Shown piece after piece: positions 1 through 8,950 of a stretch of 60,893 nucleotides of DNA (positions within the stretch are counted from its first letter, which is position 1; the number at the start of each line of letters is the position of its first letter). This DNA comes from an uncultured Paenibacillus sp. (GTDB lineage Bacteria; Bacillota; Bacilli; Paenibacillales; Paenibacillaceae). The DNA is taken from positions 1 through 60,893 of the forward strand of contig CALAWP010000047.1 in NCBI GenBank assembly GCA_937895345.1, written 5' to 3'. The notes beneath the pieces were generated by a model. That model ran no database searches and was not told where the DNA came from. It saw nothing but the letters and a program-made list of their open reading frames with translations. Made by a program: the position numbers and the translations under genes.

Positions 1-72
1 AGAATCCTTGTTGTTATGCGGTTTTTGTTGTTTTTTTTTAGTGTTCAGCAAGCCCGAATTAGCCTGAAACGC

Positions 73-106
73 AAAAAAATAAGTATTCCATCGCATGGAA
101 TACTTA
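73..106 (-). terminator. Rho-independent terminator of the response regulator gene
   Basis: A perfect 12-bp inverted repeat (arms 80-91 and 95-106, three-base loop) is followed, reading on the minus strand, by a run of seven T residues (complement of 73-79). It lies 57 bases past the stop codon of the OmpR-type regulator, so it probably ends the minus-strand signalling transcript. Confidence 0.85.
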
Positions 107-162
107 AAATAAATCTAACATGTATGTATGCGGAGAAGTCGGCGGCTGTCTAAAGACAGCGG

Positions 163-864
163 CTACAATTCTGCCGTATACTTGTACCCGAATCCCCATA
201 CCGTACGGATTAATCGCGGTTCTTTCGGGTTTTGCTCTATCTTTTTGCGAAGATTGACAATATGGACGTCGATGGCGCGATCCGTAACGAAGGAATCAAA
301 CCCCCGGATCGCGTTAATCAGCTCTTCCCGGCTGAACACTTTGCCCGGATGGGACAGAAACAGCTTCATCAGCTCATATTCGGAGAAAGTCGTCTCGATC
401 GGCTGGCCCTTTACGACTAGCAGCCGTCTTTCCGTATCGAGCTGTATCGGCTCCTCCGTCTCCACTGCCGATGCCGTTTCCTTCACTGCCTCGGCTTGTA
501 TCATAATGGAGCGGCGAATCAACGCTTCCACCCGTGCGGTAAGCTCGTGCATGCTGAACGGCTTGCACAAATAATCGTCCGCACCCGCCTTCAACGCCTG
601 AACGCGTTCGGACACTTCGCTCTTCATGGACAAAATCATAATCGGTACGATCGAGCTTCCTCTCAGTTGCATGCACACTTCAATGCCGTCCACGTCGGGC
701 AGCATCAGATCCAGCAGCACAAGATGCGGGTCGAATTCGGCCGCCAGCTGCAGGCCGTCTTGGCCTTTGTACGCTTGCTTGACCTCATAACCCTCTTCCG
801 TCAGATACATGGACAGCATATTGCTCATCATGACGTCATCTTCAATAACTAGTACTTTGTACAT
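163..864 (-). CDS. OmpR/PhoB-family response regulator
   Basis: A 233-residue two-component response regulator. The N-terminal receiver domain (about residues 1-115) has the acidic pair in VIEDD, the phosphoacceptor aspartate in LLDLMLPD and the conserved lysine in CKPF. The C-terminal winged-helix DNA-binding domain ends with the typical VWGFGYKY motif. I chose the ATG at 864, which follows an AGGGTGG Shine-Dalgarno; the upstream in-frame extension lacks regulator similarity. It lies 136 bases downstream of a hybrid histidine kinase with a C-terminal HPt domain, which is a plausible phosphodonor, although 136 bases is enough room for a separate promoter. The DNA target is unknown. Family is certain; partner is inferred. 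Confidence 0.93.
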   Translation of the reverse strand: MYKVLVIEDDVMMSNMLSMYLTEEGYEVKQAYKGQDGLQLAAEFDPHLVLLDLMLPDVDGIEVCMQLRGSSIVPIMILSMKSEVSERVQALKAGADDYLCKPFSMHELTARVEALIRRSIMIQAEAVKETASAVETEEPIQLDTERRLLVVKGQPIETTFSEYELMKLFLSHPGKVFSREELINAIRGFDSFVTDRAIDVHIVNLRKKIEQNPKEPRLIRTVWGFGYKYTAEL

Positions 865-1000
865 CGGCGCCACCCTTTTTGGAATTGAAGACTTCTGTCG
901 ATTATTTAATGTACATCTACTATACAACACCGCAACTCTCGTCACAATATATTGTTAGAAAATTGTTAGATTTAATTGTCGAACCGATCCTGCTTCGTGA

Positions 1001-4000
1001 TCATGATCTTTTCAGCCCTTGCAAAAGCGTTCCGAGCTCGCTTTCCAAACGGGCCAGCGCCAAACGAAGCTCCTCTCCTTGCAGGTTGTCCGACTGCTTC
1101 ACGGCGCTTCCGGCGGCCGAGGCCGCCTCGACCACGGCATGGGCGGACAAATATCCGGCGGCCCCCTTCAGCGTATGAAGCAGCCGTATGGCCGTATCTC
1201 GCTCTCCTTGCTGAAGCGCCATTCTCAGCTTGTCCATGAACAGATGGTAATCCAGCTTGAATTGCTCCATCATATGGAGAAGAATCGGCAGCTTGCCGTT
1301 GACGCGATCCAGCGCGGATTGCATATCCATTCCCGCAATCGGCGCAACAACGGTGCCGGCGGCATCTGAGGCGCTTCCGCGAAGCCGTGCCGTCTCAAGC
1401 GTGCAAGCGACGGGCGCCGAAGACGAATCCGGCAACGGATCGTGAGACAGCCACCGAGCCAGCGTTTCCCGCAGCCGTTCGATGGACAGCGGCTTCGTAA
1501 TGACATCGTTCATGCCTAGCTTCTTGTAATGCTCATGATCCTTCTTCACGACATTGGCCGTCAGCGCCACGATCGGAATGTCGTCGTACTCAGTCCGGCT
1601 CCGGATCGTGCGAACAGCTTCCGTCCCGTCCATCACCGGCATGTGAATATCCATCAAGATCATGTCCCACGATTGTTCCTCCAGCTTCAGGAGCGCCTCG
1701 CGGCCGTTCTCCGCCAATCCGACTTCGCAGCCGCATTCCTTCAGCAGCTCGATGGCGACCAGCTGATTGATCTTGTTGTCCTCGGCCAGCAGCACCCTTC
1801 GGCGAACCGTTTCGCCGGGAGGCGAAGGAGGCGTTTCCTCGGTCCGTACCGCCGAGACGCCGCCGGCTTGCGCCGGCCCGGATTGCTCCATGACGGCGCG
1901 AAGCGTGCGAACGAGCATATCCCGGGTAACGGGCTTGAGCAGAATCGCCGCAGGACGGTGCTCCGGCGGCAGCTGGAGCAGCTCGTCCCGGCCGTAAGAC
2001 GTAGTCAGGGCAATCATCGGGATGCCGGCGCTTTCCGCTTCCTTCCGCAAATCGAGCCAAGTGTCGAAGCCGTACATATCGGGCATTTCCATATCCATCA
2101 GCAGCAGATTCGGCCGTGCGCCCTCGCCGATCAAATACAACCGGTCGCGCAAGGCATGCCAGGACGAGTAGGTAATGGCGGTCATGCCCAGTCCTTCCAA
2201 TGCCGCAGACCAGTGCTCCCGCATCCGGTCGCTGTCTTCGGCGACCCATACGGTATATTCCTGAGCCAGCACCGTTTGCTTGCCGGCTCCGTGCCGCGCC
2301 ATGTCGAAGCCGAACGGCAGCGTAAAGCTGAAGCAGCTGCCCATTCCTTCCTCGCTTTGTACGCGAAGCTTGCCTCCCATCATTTCGACCAGATTTTTGG
2401 ATATGACCAGACCGAGTCCCGTGCCTCCAAATCTGCGGGTGGTGGAATTGTCCGCCTGCGTAAACGGCTTGAACAGCCGCTCCAACTGCTCCTTGCTCAT
2501 GCCGATGCCGGTGTCGGAGATTTCGAACAACAGGGTGGCCTTGTCCTTGTTCGTCTCCGCGACCTGCACTTCCAGCTTGACCAGGCCGTTCATCGTAAAC
2601 TTGATCGCATTCATGCACAGGTTCAGAAGAACCTGCTCCAGACGCATCGCATCGCCGACCAGCTTGGCGGGAAGCGTCTCCGGCGTCCGAATCAGAAATT
2701 CGAACTGCTCCTTGCCCCCCATAAACACGCCCAGCTGGTTGGCCAGCCGGTTGAGCAGCTCTTCCGGATCGAACGGAGCGTAATCCATCTCCACCTTGCC
2801 TGCCTCGATCTTGGAAAAGTCGAGCACGTCGTTAATAATCCTCAGCAGCGATTCGGAAGACATGGCCATCTTGTCCATATAGTCGAGCTGACTGTAGGAC
2901 AGCTCGGTCTTGCGCATAAGCTGGGTCAATCCGATAATGCCGTTCAGCGGCGTCCTGATTTCATGGCTCATCATGGCCAGAAACCGGCTTTTGGCCAAGT
3001 TGGCTTCCTCCGCCTCCAACGTGGCGCGCACCAGCTCCTCTTGTACCAGCTTCTGTTCGGATATATCTCTGGCGATGCAGGAATAAAACATTTCGCCCGT
3101 GCTCTCATCCTTGTTCGCCACGATAATAACCGATACGTGCAGCGTCTCGCCGTTTGCCTTCAGCAGTTCGGCTCCGCTCTCCCAATAGCCGATCTCTTGC
3201 GCCAGCTCGGCTCCCTTCATCAGCTGTCCGTACATTTGGCGGTCCATATAATCCGCCAGGACGAAACCGGCTTCGTTCTCTTCCGTCAATCCGAGCATGT
3301 CCTTGCCGGCCCGATTCATATAGATCAGCTTGCCGTCCATGTCGATGGAGGCGATTAAGTCTTTGGCCGATTCCACGATTTTCAGCAGCCGGTTTTTCGC
3401 CTTTTCCATATCCTTGCGATCCGAAATGTCGCGAATCATGCCGACCACGCCAACGAAACGCCCGTTCCGGTCGCGCAAGCCCGTCGAGCTGTGACGCGCC
3501 GGGAAGCGCGTGCCGTCCTTGCGTACAAACGTCCATTCCCGTTCATAAGAGAACTGTCCGTGGCCGCGAAGCACTTGGAAAACTTCCAATCCCGGCTGCA
3601 CCTCCCGGCCCAGCTTCTGCGACAGCTTCTCCGCTTCCAGCCGAATTTCCTCGGCGTCCATAAAGATCAGCGGCGTCGCATGCCCCGCAAGCTCTTCCTC
3701 TTTGTATCCCAGCATTTGCTCCGCCGCCCGGTTCATGAAGGTGACGCGGTAATGCTCGTTCAGCACAATGAAGCCGTACTGATTCTGATTAATGATCGCT
3801 CCCAGCCGGTCGAACATCTCTTGCAGATGCTCCATCATGCCGTTGACGGAATGCGCCAGCTGGCCGATCTCGTCGCCTTGCGACGTATCCAGATGCTCCG
3901 CTTCGAACTGCCCCGAGGCCGCTTGCTCGGTGACGGACAGAATGCCCTCCAGCCGCTTGACAATCCGCTCGAAATAAAGATAAAAGAGCAGGGCGATAAT

Positions 4001-4861
4001 CAGTTCCGCTACCGCAATGGTCGCAAAGATTCGCCAAAAAATAGGCTTGACCGGCTCTTCGAGAACCGACGCCGGCGTCTGCAGCGCGATGCGCCAATCC
4101 GTACCTGTTACTTTGGCGTAAAAGACGACATAATCTTCGTATTCGCCGGGCACTTCCGTCCGGCCATATTCGTTCTGAACCATTTCCTCCGCCGCAAGCC
4201 GAAGCTCGGAATCGGGATCGTCCAGCGAGGTCATCGGCGGAACGTTATGGTCGGAGCAATAGATGATCGTTCCTTCGTCATTGTACAGACGAACGGGGGA
4301 GCTTTCCTCCGCAAACTCGAAATATTCCGATAAAAACGTGAACGGAATGGAGGCGTACAGGACGCCGTCCGCTTTGGGGCCGCCGCTGAACACCGGCACC
4401 GCTATGATCGTCTGCTTGATATCGGAAAAAAACGGCGTGTAAGGATCGGAAATGAAGGCATCGCCCTTCATCGCCTCCCGGAAAAAGGAAACGTATTTCA
4501 TCGACAGCGAATGGCCGTCGCTGCGCACCGCGTTTCCTTCCTTATCGATATAGCCGATCGCGTGATAAGTATAACCATTGCGGTACAGCTCGCGGAAAAA
4601 GTAGGCCAGCTTCTCCTCCCGGCTGCCGTTTCGGACGATGTCCGTACGGCTCATCACGTACACTTCCGCTTTCCGCACGGCCATCCAGGATGCGATCTCG
4701 TTGGCGCGGTTGTTCAACCGGCTTGCGATCTTATCCATTTCCGACTGCATCATCGCGTCTTTGACCGCATTGTAATTGCTGACTCCCGCAAGCAGCAAAG
4801 GAATCAGCGATATCAATACGATCAAAATCAGCCCTTTCGTTCTAAGCGACATCGGTTTCAC
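1001..4861 (-). CDS. Hybrid sensor histidine kinase (Cache-HAMP-PAS-PAS-HisKA-HATPase-REC-REC-HPt)
   Basis: A 1286-residue membrane phosphorelay kinase. In order: TM1 (about 9-28), an extracellular Cache-like sensor (about 40-270), TM2 (about 275-299), HAMP, two PAS domains (about 355-610), HisKA with the phospho-histidine in MMSHEIRTPLNG (about His633), a HATPase with GTGLGLVISKNLVE, a first receiver with LLLMDMEMPDM, a second receiver with RVLLAEDNKINQ and LMDIHMPVMDG, and a C-terminal HPt domain with LLHTLKGAAGYL. I chose the GTG at 4861 because GGGGGAGG precedes it by 7 bases; the nearby ATG at 4852 is 16 bases away. It follows the aldo/keto reductase by 52 bases and precedes the OmpR regulator. 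All phosphorelay residues are present, so the HPt can pass phosphate to a separate regulator. The ligand is unknown. Confidence 0.93.
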   Translation of the reverse strand: MKPMSLRTKGLILIVLISLIPLLLAGVSNYNAVKDAMMQSEMDKIASRLNNRANEIASWMAVRKAEVYVMSRTDIVRNGSREEKLAYFFRELYRNGYTYHAIGYIDKEGNAVRSDGHSLSMKYVSFFREAMKGDAFISDPYTPFFSDIKQTIIAVPVFSGGPKADGVLYASIPFTFLSEYFEFAEESSPVRLYNDEGTIIYCSDHNVPPMTSLDDPDSELRLAAEEMVQNEYGRTEVPGEYEDYVVFYAKVTGTDWRIALQTPASVLEEPVKPIFWRIFATIAVAELIIALLFYLYFERIVKRLEGILSVTEQAASGQFEAEHLDTSQGDEIGQLAHSVNGMMEHLQEMFDRLGAIINQNQYGFIVLNEHYRVTFMNRAAEQMLGYKEEELAGHATPLIFMDAEEIRLEAEKLSQKLGREVQPGLEVFQVLRGHGQFSYEREWTFVRKDGTRFPARHSSTGLRDRNGRFVGVVGMIRDISDRKDMEKAKNRLLKIVESAKDLIASIDMDGKLIYMNRAGKDMLGLTEENEAGFVLADYMDRQMYGQLMKGAELAQEIGYWESGAELLKANGETLHVSVIIVANKDESTGEMFYSCIARDISEQKLVQEELVRATLEAEEANLAKSRFLAMMSHEIRTPLNGIIGLTQLMRKTELSYSQLDYMDKMAMSSESLLRIINDVLDFSKIEAGKVEMDYAPFDPEELLNRLANQLGVFMGGKEQFEFLIRTPETLPAKLVGDAMRLEQVLLNLCMNAIKFTMNGLVKLEVQVAETNKDKATLLFEISDTGIGMSKEQLERLFKPFTQADNSTTRRFGGTGLGLVISKNLVEMMGGKLRVQSEEGMGSCFSFTLPFGFDMARHGAGKQTVLAQEYTVWVAEDSDRMREHWSAALEGLGMTAITYSSWHALRDRLYLIGEGARPNLLLMDMEMPDMYGFDTWLDLRKEAESAGIPMIALTTSYGRDELLQLPPEHRPAAILLKPVTRDMLVRTLRAVMEQSGPAQAGGVSAVRTEETPPSPPGETVRRRVLLAEDNKINQLVAIELLKECGCEVGLAENGREALLKLEEQSWDMILMDIHMPVMDGTEAVRTIRSRTEYDDIPIVALTANVVKKDHEHYKKLGMNDVITKPLSIERLRETLARWLSHDPLPDSSSAPVACTLETARLRGSASDAAGTVVAPIAGMDMQSALDRVNGKLPILLHMMEQFKLDYHLFMDKLRMALQQGERDTAIRLLHTLKGAAGYLSAHAVVEAASAAGSAVKQSDNLQGEELRLALARLESELGTLLQGLKRS

Positions 4862-4913
4862 TAACCGGCCTCCCCCTTTGCCTGCACCGGCTGCCATCGG
4901 CCGAATTTTTCGA

Positions 4914-5915
4914 TCAGTCCTCGGAAGCGGCCAGAATCGTTTCGATCCGCGCAAGCTCGTCATCCGAAAAATCCAGGTTGCTCAGCACGGCGGCGTTGTC
5001 GTCGATCTGCTCCACCCGGCTCGCGCCGATCAGCGCGCTTGTTACTTTGACGCCCCGAAGCACCCATGCAAGCGCCATTTGCGCAAGCGATTGGCCGCGC
5101 TGCTTCGCATGCTCGTTCAGCGCATGGATTTTGCGAAGCTTGCCTTCCGTAATTTGATTTTGGCTCAAAAAGACGCTTGGGCCCCCGGCGCGCGAATCGG
5201 ACGGAATGCCGTTCAAATACCGGTTGGTAAGCAATCCTCCGGCCAGCGGCGAAAAGACGATCGAGCCCATGCCGTACTTCTCCAGCACATCCTGCAAGCC
5301 GTCTTCGATCCAGCGGTTGAACATCGAATAGGACGGCTGATGAATCAAGCACGGCGTTCCGAGCGATTTCAATATTTCCGCAGCGCGCGCGGTCTGTTCC
5401 GGGCTGTAATTGGAAATGCCGGCGTAAAGCGCCTTCCCCTGGCGCACGGCATGATCGAGCGCGCCCATCGTTTCCTCAAGCGGCGTTTCGGGATCCGGAC
5501 GGTGGGAATAAAAGATGTCCACATAATCAAGCCCCATCCGCTTCAAGCTTTGATCCAGACTGGACAGCATATATTTGCGTGATCCCCAATCGCCGTACGG
5601 CCCTTCCCACATGTAATAGCCGGCCTTGGTCGAAATGATCATTTCATCCCGGTAAGGCGCCATATCGGCTCTCATGATTTGCCCGAACGTTTCTTCCGCC
5701 GATCCCGGCGGCGGGCCGTAGTTATTGGCCAGATCGAAATGGGTTATGCCCAGGTCGAACGCGCGGCGCACCATCGCTCTGCTGTTCTCGAAGCGGTCAA
5801 TGCCGCCGAAATTATGCCACAGCCCCAGCGAAATAGCCGGCAGCTTAAGACCGCTGTTGCCCGTACGGTTATATTTCATCGTTCCGTAACGCTTTGGATC
5901 CGCTGTGTAACTCAT
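4914..5915 (-). CDS. Aldo/keto reductase, YghZ-like (L-glyceraldehyde 3-phosphate reductase type)
   Basis: A 333-residue NADPH-dependent aldo/keto reductase of the TIM-barrel family. It carries the catalytic tetrad context in FDLANNYGPPPGSAEE (Asp, Tyr), STKAGY (Lys) and YSHRPDP (His), and the cofactor-binding SALIGASRVEQ near the C terminus. The opening KYNRTGNSGLKLPAISLGLW and the GPYGDWGSRKYM segment resemble E. coli YghZ, which reduces L-glyceraldehyde 3-phosphate and methylglyoxal. Its start overlaps the stop of the upstream HD-GYP gene by four bases (ATGA), implying translational coupling. Placement between signalling genes is unusual. The family is secure; the physiological substrate is not shown by the sequence. 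Confidence 0.9.
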   Translation of the reverse strand: MSYTADPKRYGTMKYNRTGNSGLKLPAISLGLWHNFGGIDRFENSRAMVRRAFDLGITHFDLANNYGPPPGSAEETFGQIMRADMAPYRDEMIISTKAGYYMWEGPYGDWGSRKYMLSSLDQSLKRMGLDYVDIFYSHRPDPETPLEETMGALDHAVRQGKALYAGISNYSPEQTARAAEILKSLGTPCLIHQPSYSMFNRWIEDGLQDVLEKYGMGSIVFSPLAGGLLTNRYLNGIPSDSRAGGPSVFLSQNQITEGKLRKIHALNEHAKQRGQSLAQMALAWVLRGVKVTSALIGASRVEQIDDNAAVLSNLDFSDDELARIETILAASED

Positions 5916-7366
5916 CGTTCATCATCCTCCGTTATTGTTGTATGGTGTATGCTCGTCATGGAGCTGTTCCGGATTTCGGCCAGCTGCTCCTTTTGTTCCG
6001 CCGCGATCCGTTCCCAGGCGCCGATGCAGCGGGGATCGAAATGCCGCCCGCTCTCCGCGGTCAGGATCGACATCGCTTCCTCATGGGACATCGCCTGGCG
6101 GTAGGCGCGCGAGGAGGTTAACGCATCGTATACGTCGGCTACGGCCGCAATGCGGGCCACCAGCGGAATCCCCTCGCCGGACAGCTTGTCGGGATAGCCG
6201 GTGCCGTCCCACTTCTCGTGGTGGTAACGGATAATGGCCAGCTCTTCCTGCATGAAACCGAGACGTTTGCACATATCGAACCCGGCGGCGGGATGGGATT
6301 CGATCACCGCCCTTTCCTCGTCGGTCAGTTTGCCGGGCTTGTTCAAAATGCCGTCGGGGATATGCAGCTTGCCGATATCGTGCACAAGACCGCCTTGCGC
6401 GATCGCTTTCAGCTGGTCGTTCGACAGTCCCAGCTCCTCGCCCAGCTTCAGCGCATATTGCGCGACCCGGTAATTATGGCCGGCCGTATACGAATTTTTC
6501 GCTTCCGTCTCCATGACAAGCCGCTTGACGCCCGGCGTAATATAGGCCAGTATCCAATCCTTCGGGTTGGCCCTAAACAGCCGTTTGGCGGATGCCGTGA
6601 CTGAACCGCTGAGATGTTCCCTGACGATGCCGGACACGACGACGATGACCGCAGCGAGCAGCAAAAAATGATACAGCCACCAGCTGGCCGTCCAAGGTTC
6701 TCCCGTCACGATGATCATCTGGGCGGCCATCATCCAGCCTGTGCTGTAAGCAATCTCCAGCTGCAGCCGGAAGCGGGAAGCGCGGTAAGCTTGCAGGTTG
6801 CGATAGATCGTCCATCCGGTCAACAGCCCTATGACGGCCGTCACAACCCATTTGCCGATATTCCCCTTCAGGTGAAAGTGCGAGACGGCTTCGGGAAACA
6901 GCCACAAAGCCGTTCCGGAGACAAGCAGAAGCATGCACCAGACGGGCAGCAGCCATACATGCCGGGCGGACAGCCAGCGGATGAACCGGCGGTCCGCGGA
7001 CAAGGAGCTGAGCCACAGCCACACCGCCGCAAGCAGCATGCTGAGCTGCGCCAAGCTGCCGGAGATCGCATTGTGGCTCATGAGAAAACCCGGCGTGGAC
7101 AACCCGTGCAAAATAAACATGGCCGCCAGCGACACGTACGCCAGCGAAAGGAAGCTGACTTTAATGTTGCGAATCCGGATGGCCACGATTCCGACCGCGG
7201 CCGCAAACGCCAAAGCAAGAACGGACACGAGGCTGACGATATAAAAATGCCCGTGCGGCGCATGCACGTCCACATCGTATGAAGTTCGCCGAAGCGCAAA
7301 GTACGCCAGCAGCGGCAATCCCGTCAAGGCCGCAAGCTTTATGTATGCGCGTACAGGTTGTCCCAC
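5912..7366 (-). CDS. Membrane HD-GYP domain phosphodiesterase
   Basis: A 484-residue protein with about eight N-terminal membrane helices (residues 1-250) and a C-terminal HD-GYP domain. The HD metal ligands are seen in GLVHDIGKLHIPDGILNKPG, further ligands in ESHPAAG and RYHHEKWDGTGYPD, and the family signature in GTGYPDKLSGEGIPL followed by DVYDALTS. HD-GYP proteins hydrolyse cyclic di-GMP or related cyclic dinucleotides. I chose the GTG at 7366 because AAGGAGG precedes it by 7 bases; the upstream in-frame ATG has no such site. It is the first gene of the minus-strand block and overlaps the aldo/keto reductase by four bases. No receiver or PAS domain is present, so the sensory input is probably through the membrane region. 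Confidence 0.88.
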   Translation of the reverse strand: MGQPVRAYIKLAALTGLPLLAYFALRRTSYDVDVHAPHGHFYIVSLVSVLALAFAAAVGIVAIRIRNIKVSFLSLAYVSLAAMFILHGLSTPGFLMSHNAISGSLAQLSMLLAAVWLWLSSLSADRRFIRWLSARHVWLLPVWCMLLLVSGTALWLFPEAVSHFHLKGNIGKWVVTAVIGLLTGWTIYRNLQAYRASRFRLQLEIAYSTGWMMAAQMIIVTGEPWTASWWLYHFLLLAAVIVVVSGIVREHLSGSVTASAKRLFRANPKDWILAYITPGVKRLVMETEAKNSYTAGHNYRVAQYALKLGEELGLSNDQLKAIAQGGLVHDIGKLHIPDGILNKPGKLTDEERAVIESHPAAGFDMCKRLGFMQEELAIIRYHHEKWDGTGYPDKLSGEGIPLVARIAAVADVYDALTSSRAYRQAMSHEEAMSILTAESGRHFDPRCIGAWERIAAEQKEQLAEIRNSSMTSIHHTTITEDDER

Positions 7367-7571
7367 ACCGAACCCTCCTTTTTGCCGACATCCCGTTATG
7401 GCCGATTCCCGACAGCTCGCAAAGCCGTTGCGCCTATAACATAAGTATACCAATACAATAAATCCGATTTATAGTAAGAAGCGAGCTTTTTTTAACTTAG
7501 ATTAAGGTTTTTTTTGTCGCCGTTTGATATAGTAAGTTGAGAAATCGGAAATTTTGAAGGGAGTTTATCCA

Positions 7572-8762
7572 ATGAATAACAACGAGTCGCATTCCGGCGG
7601 CAACAAGCCGTCCGGCGAAGCGGACAATCGGGATCGCTTCGCTTATCCGGACGAGCCCGGAGACAACGCAGAACAGACAGAAAACGCGTCTTCGGCCGCC
7701 GGCGGAGATAACGGCGAGCATGAAGCCTCCCGGCAAACGGAATCGGAAGCTGCCGCCTCTGCGGAAGCTTTGACCGCTCCCGCCTCTATGCACGCCGCCT
7801 CACCGGAGGGCAAGAAAGGCGCCCTCGGCTGGATCGTCCTGTCGGCCGTACTGGCGGCCGCCGTTATTTTCCTGCTCGTCAAGCCCGCATTGGGCGGCGG
7901 AGACGACAATGTGCTGGCCACGGTAAACGGAGCCAAAATTACGAAAGAAGACGTCTATGAGCTGCTGGCGAAGCATAACGGCGAGGCGGCGCTGGACAAC
8001 CTCATTACGGCAGAGCTCGTCAAGCAAGAAATTGAAGCCAAAGGCATTTCGTTCTCCGACGCCGACATTACGGCCGAGATTGATGCGCTCAAGCTGAACT
8101 ACGGCTCTGACGAAACATTCGAAATGGTCATGCAGCAATACAATGTAACGATGGACGATCTTCGCGAGGACATGCGCCTGTCCGCTATGGTCCGCAAGGC
8201 GCTGGAATCGCAAGCCGATGTGACGGATGACGAAATCAAGCAATATTTCGAAGATAACAAAGCGATGATGGGCGGAACGCCGGAGCAAGTGCGCGCTTCG
8301 CATATCCTTGTCGAGACGAAAGAGGAAGCGGACGCCATCAAGTCCGAGCTGGATGCGGGCGCCGATTTCGCGGAGCTGGCCAAGGAAAAGTCGACGGACG
8401 GGTCGGCCGCAAACGGAGGCGATCTCGACTTCTTTGCCCGCGAGGATATGGTTCAGGAGTTTTCGGATGCTGCCTTCGCGCTCGAAGTCGGGCAAGTCAG
8501 CGATGTGGTGCAATCGAAGTTCGGATATCATATCATTAAGAAGACCGATTACAAGCCTGCGGTCGAAGCCGATTTCGAAGCGAAGAAGGAAGCGATCCGC
8601 GTGCTGCTGGTCGGACAGGAAATCGGCTCTCTCTCCGATGCCTGGATGTCGGACATTCGCGAGAAAGCGAGCATTACAAACAAGCTGACGGAAGCCAAAG
8701 AAGCGGAAGCGGCTCAAAAAGCGGCGGATGAGTCGGCAGGCAACGGTCAGGCTGCTCAATAA
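7572..8762 (+). CDS. Membrane-anchored parvulin-type peptidyl-prolyl isomerase (PrsA-like foldase)
   Basis: A 396-residue protein. Residues 1-80 are hydrophilic, acidic and low in complexity; one transmembrane helix follows (about 84-103, GWIVLSAVLAAAVIFLLV); then a SurA_N/PrsA-like chaperone region (ATVNGAKITKEDVYELL onward) and a parvulin domain (about 235-325) with VRASHILVETKEEAD, FAELAKEKSTDGSA and the closing KFGYHIIKKTD. PrsA proteins fold exported proteins outside the membrane. Unlike usual PrsA there is no lipobox cysteine, so a transmembrane anchor with a cytoplasmic tail replaces the lipid anchor. The ATG at 7572 has GAAGGGAG eight bases upstream. It is transcribed alone; a hairpin follows at 8780. 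Confidence 0.88.
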   Translation: MNNNESHSGGNKPSGEADNRDRFAYPDEPGDNAEQTENASSAAGGDNGEHEASRQTESEAAASAEALTAPASMHAASPEGKKGALGWIVLSAVLAAAVIFLLVKPALGGGDDNVLATVNGAKITKEDVYELLAKHNGEAALDNLITAELVKQEIEAKGISFSDADITAEIDALKLNYGSDETFEMVMQQYNVTMDDLREDMRLSAMVRKALESQADVTDDEIKQYFEDNKAMMGGTPEQVRASHILVETKEEADAIKSELDAGADFAELAKEKSTDGSAANGGDLDFFAREDMVQEFSDAAFALEVGQVSDVVQSKFGYHIIKKTDYKPAVEADFEAKKEAIRVLLVGQEIGSLSDAWMSDIREKASITNKLTEAKEAEAAQKAADESAGNGQAAQ

Positions 8763-8779
8763 CCGTATCGCGTCTATAT

Positions 8780-8832
8780 GGAACCGAGCTGCAGTGTGCC
8801 CGAATACGGGCCGCAGCCCGGTTCCTCTTTAT
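8780..8832 (+). terminator. Probable terminator after the parvulin gene
   Basis: Thirteen-base arms (8780-8792 and 8813-8825, one mismatch) form a GC-rich hairpin, followed by TCTTTATTT. It lies 18 bases past the stop codon of the foldase gene. Confidence 0.65.
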
Positions 8833-8950
8833 TTGGCCCAAGGCCGCTCTTGCATAGCGCCCCTTTACTCCATGCGCGTCATCAGGCACAATAGCTGTAG
8901 CACGCCGCTTCATAAACGCTGCTTACATACAATCATTGGAGGAACTTGCC

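Noticed and set aside
1529..3358. Long plus-strand open frame (609 codons) opposite the hybrid kinase
   Set aside because: It lies entirely antisense to a gene with continuous kinase and receiver motifs. GC-rich codon bias leaves the opposite strand open; the translation is rich in His/Arg/Gln and has no ribosome-binding site or family motif.
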